Part shown: positions 63,291 to 64,000 of the stretch, piece after piece
Layout of the letters: each line of letters begins with the position of its first letter
Position numbering within the stretch: the stretch's first letter is position 1
DNA from: Tetrahymena elliotti 4EA
Taxonomy: Eukaryota > Ciliophora > Oligohymenophorea > Hymenostomatida > Tetrahymenidae
Direction: 5' to 3'
Assembly (NCBI GenBank): GCA_000231825.2
Contig: JH720296.1
Span: forward strand, 744,001 to 808,000
DNA: 64,000 bases
Notes under the pieces: generated by a model
Told to the model about the DNA's origin: nothing
The model's database searches: none
What the model saw: only the letters and a program-made list of their open reading frames with translations
Program-made: the position numbers and the translations under genes

Positions 63291-63799
63291 TTTTAAAATT
63301 CAAAAGAGAATAATTTAAATAATTAATATTTATTATATCAATTTGGTTGTTGAGTAAATTAAATTATAATAGAAGAAAATTTTTAAGGTAATCTACTTTA
63401 TTTTAGAGAAAATTAATTTTGTTTACAACAAATCATTTATATTTTTTATATATTAGTATTGGAAAATTAATCATCTAATTTAAAGCCTAAATAAGAGCTA
63501 AGAAATAAAGACTAGAATGTATATCTCAAACTAATAGTAAACTATTAGCTAGTGGAAATAAATAAAAATAAAATGAATAAAATAATTATCTGATTCATAT
63601 CCATTGTTTTATCTGATAGTTGCGGATTTAAATAAATTTAGATTTTTGATAATAAAATGGAAATAAATACAAAATATATTGGAAAAGTAAATATGATTAA
63701 TAATTTTTTGTCTGCATTAAAAATAATAGATAATACAACTCAATCTTTGTAAAGAGATTAATACATATTATGCATATTCACTAATCGAATAATTGATTG

Positions 63800-64000
63800 A
63801 TATAAGCTGCTTCTCTTAATCATTCAAGTAAGAAATTCAAAAAAAATAAATAAGCAGAATACTCAAAAAGCATTTGAAAAATTTTATAATAATCAAATTA
63901 AAAATAAATACACAAATAGTCCAAAACAGCAATTAAGAAAAAGATAATAAATAAATAATTATTAATCACACTAATAACGCAAGATAAAAAAAAATAAGCT
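63800..64000 (+). CDS. Possible partial gene running off the right edge
   Basis: A forward frame without TGA reads NKQNTQKAFEKFYNNQIKNK followed by YTNSPKQQLRKRQQINNYQS and further Gln/Lys-rich sequence to the end of the window. The Gln/Asn/Lys/Ser-rich composition is like real low-complexity ciliate protein, but no start, intron or domain can be shown. It could equally be 5' UTR or noise. Confidence 0.2.

Larger units (their letters stand above)
61103..64000. other. 3' flank of Rab gene and intergenic DNA, no firm gene
   Basis: AT-rich DNA with no gene I can support. Two places stand out and are listed on their own: a less AT-rich island at 63160-63290 and a coding-like frame reaching the right edge from about 63800. 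Confidence 0.45.

Noticed and set aside
1..64000. tRNA genes, telomere repeats and CRISPR arrays
   Set aside because: I looked for T-loop-like GTTCRANYC sequences, C4A2/G4T2 runs and regularly spaced repeats and saw none; a tRNAscan run would be decisive for tRNAs.

Overview
The window reads as macronuclear DNA of a ciliate, most likely Tetrahymena or a close relative. It is extremely AT-rich. Every convincing reading frame uses TAA and TAG inside the protein as glutamine and stops only at TGA. Genes are cut by many short GT..AG introns (about 50-150 nt, a few longer), which are longer than Paramecium introns. Because a standard-code reading breaks at each TAA/TAG, most short standard-code ORFs here are fragments or shadows; the models below were rebuilt by hand with TGA as the only stop.

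Layout. 533-3502 (-): IFT74, an intraflagellar transport coiled-coil protein. 4576-7236 (+): an EF-hand protein. 7644-8469 (-): a YbaK/ProX-type aminoacyl-tRNA deacylase-like protein. 9075-10760 (+): a leucine-rich-repeat protein. 11522-32228 (-): one giant gene of about 20.7 kb. 36545-37066 (-): a small protein starting MGTC. 38686-46441 (-): a four-domain voltage-gated calcium-channel-type alpha subunit. 49309, 52973 and 55673 (+): three small proteins starting MGNC, MGCA and MGCV, probably lipid-anchored. 59621-61102 (+): a six-exon Rab GTPase with a CSC tail. The spaces between are long AT-rich stretches holding a duplicated block, a hairpin, microsatellites and a few uncertain coding scraps.

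The outstanding object is the giant gene. Its polypeptide appears to run: SPRY domain, long helical regions with a WD-like segment, UBA domain, RanBP2-type zinc finger, a very long middle region, a UBC (E2) domain of the BIRC6/BRUCE type with its catalytic cysteine, and then, in the same frame and inside one exon, a complete canonical ubiquitin-activating enzyme (E1) with adenylation motifs, catalytic cysteine and C-terminal ubiquitin-fold domain. So E1 and a BIRC6-type E2 (in animals an E2/E3 hybrid) are fused in one chain. In animals BIRC6 is charged by the E1 UBA6, so the fusion would join known partners. I know of no described natural E1-E2 fusion; I could not search for one.

The other genes fit a ciliated, excitable cell: IFT74 builds cilia, the calcium channel would serve ciliary or plasma-membrane excitability, and EF-hand, Rab and small acylated proteins are membrane and signalling components. 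No operons or bacterial-type signals are expected or seen. No rRNA, tRNA, CRISPR array or telomeric repeat was recognised.
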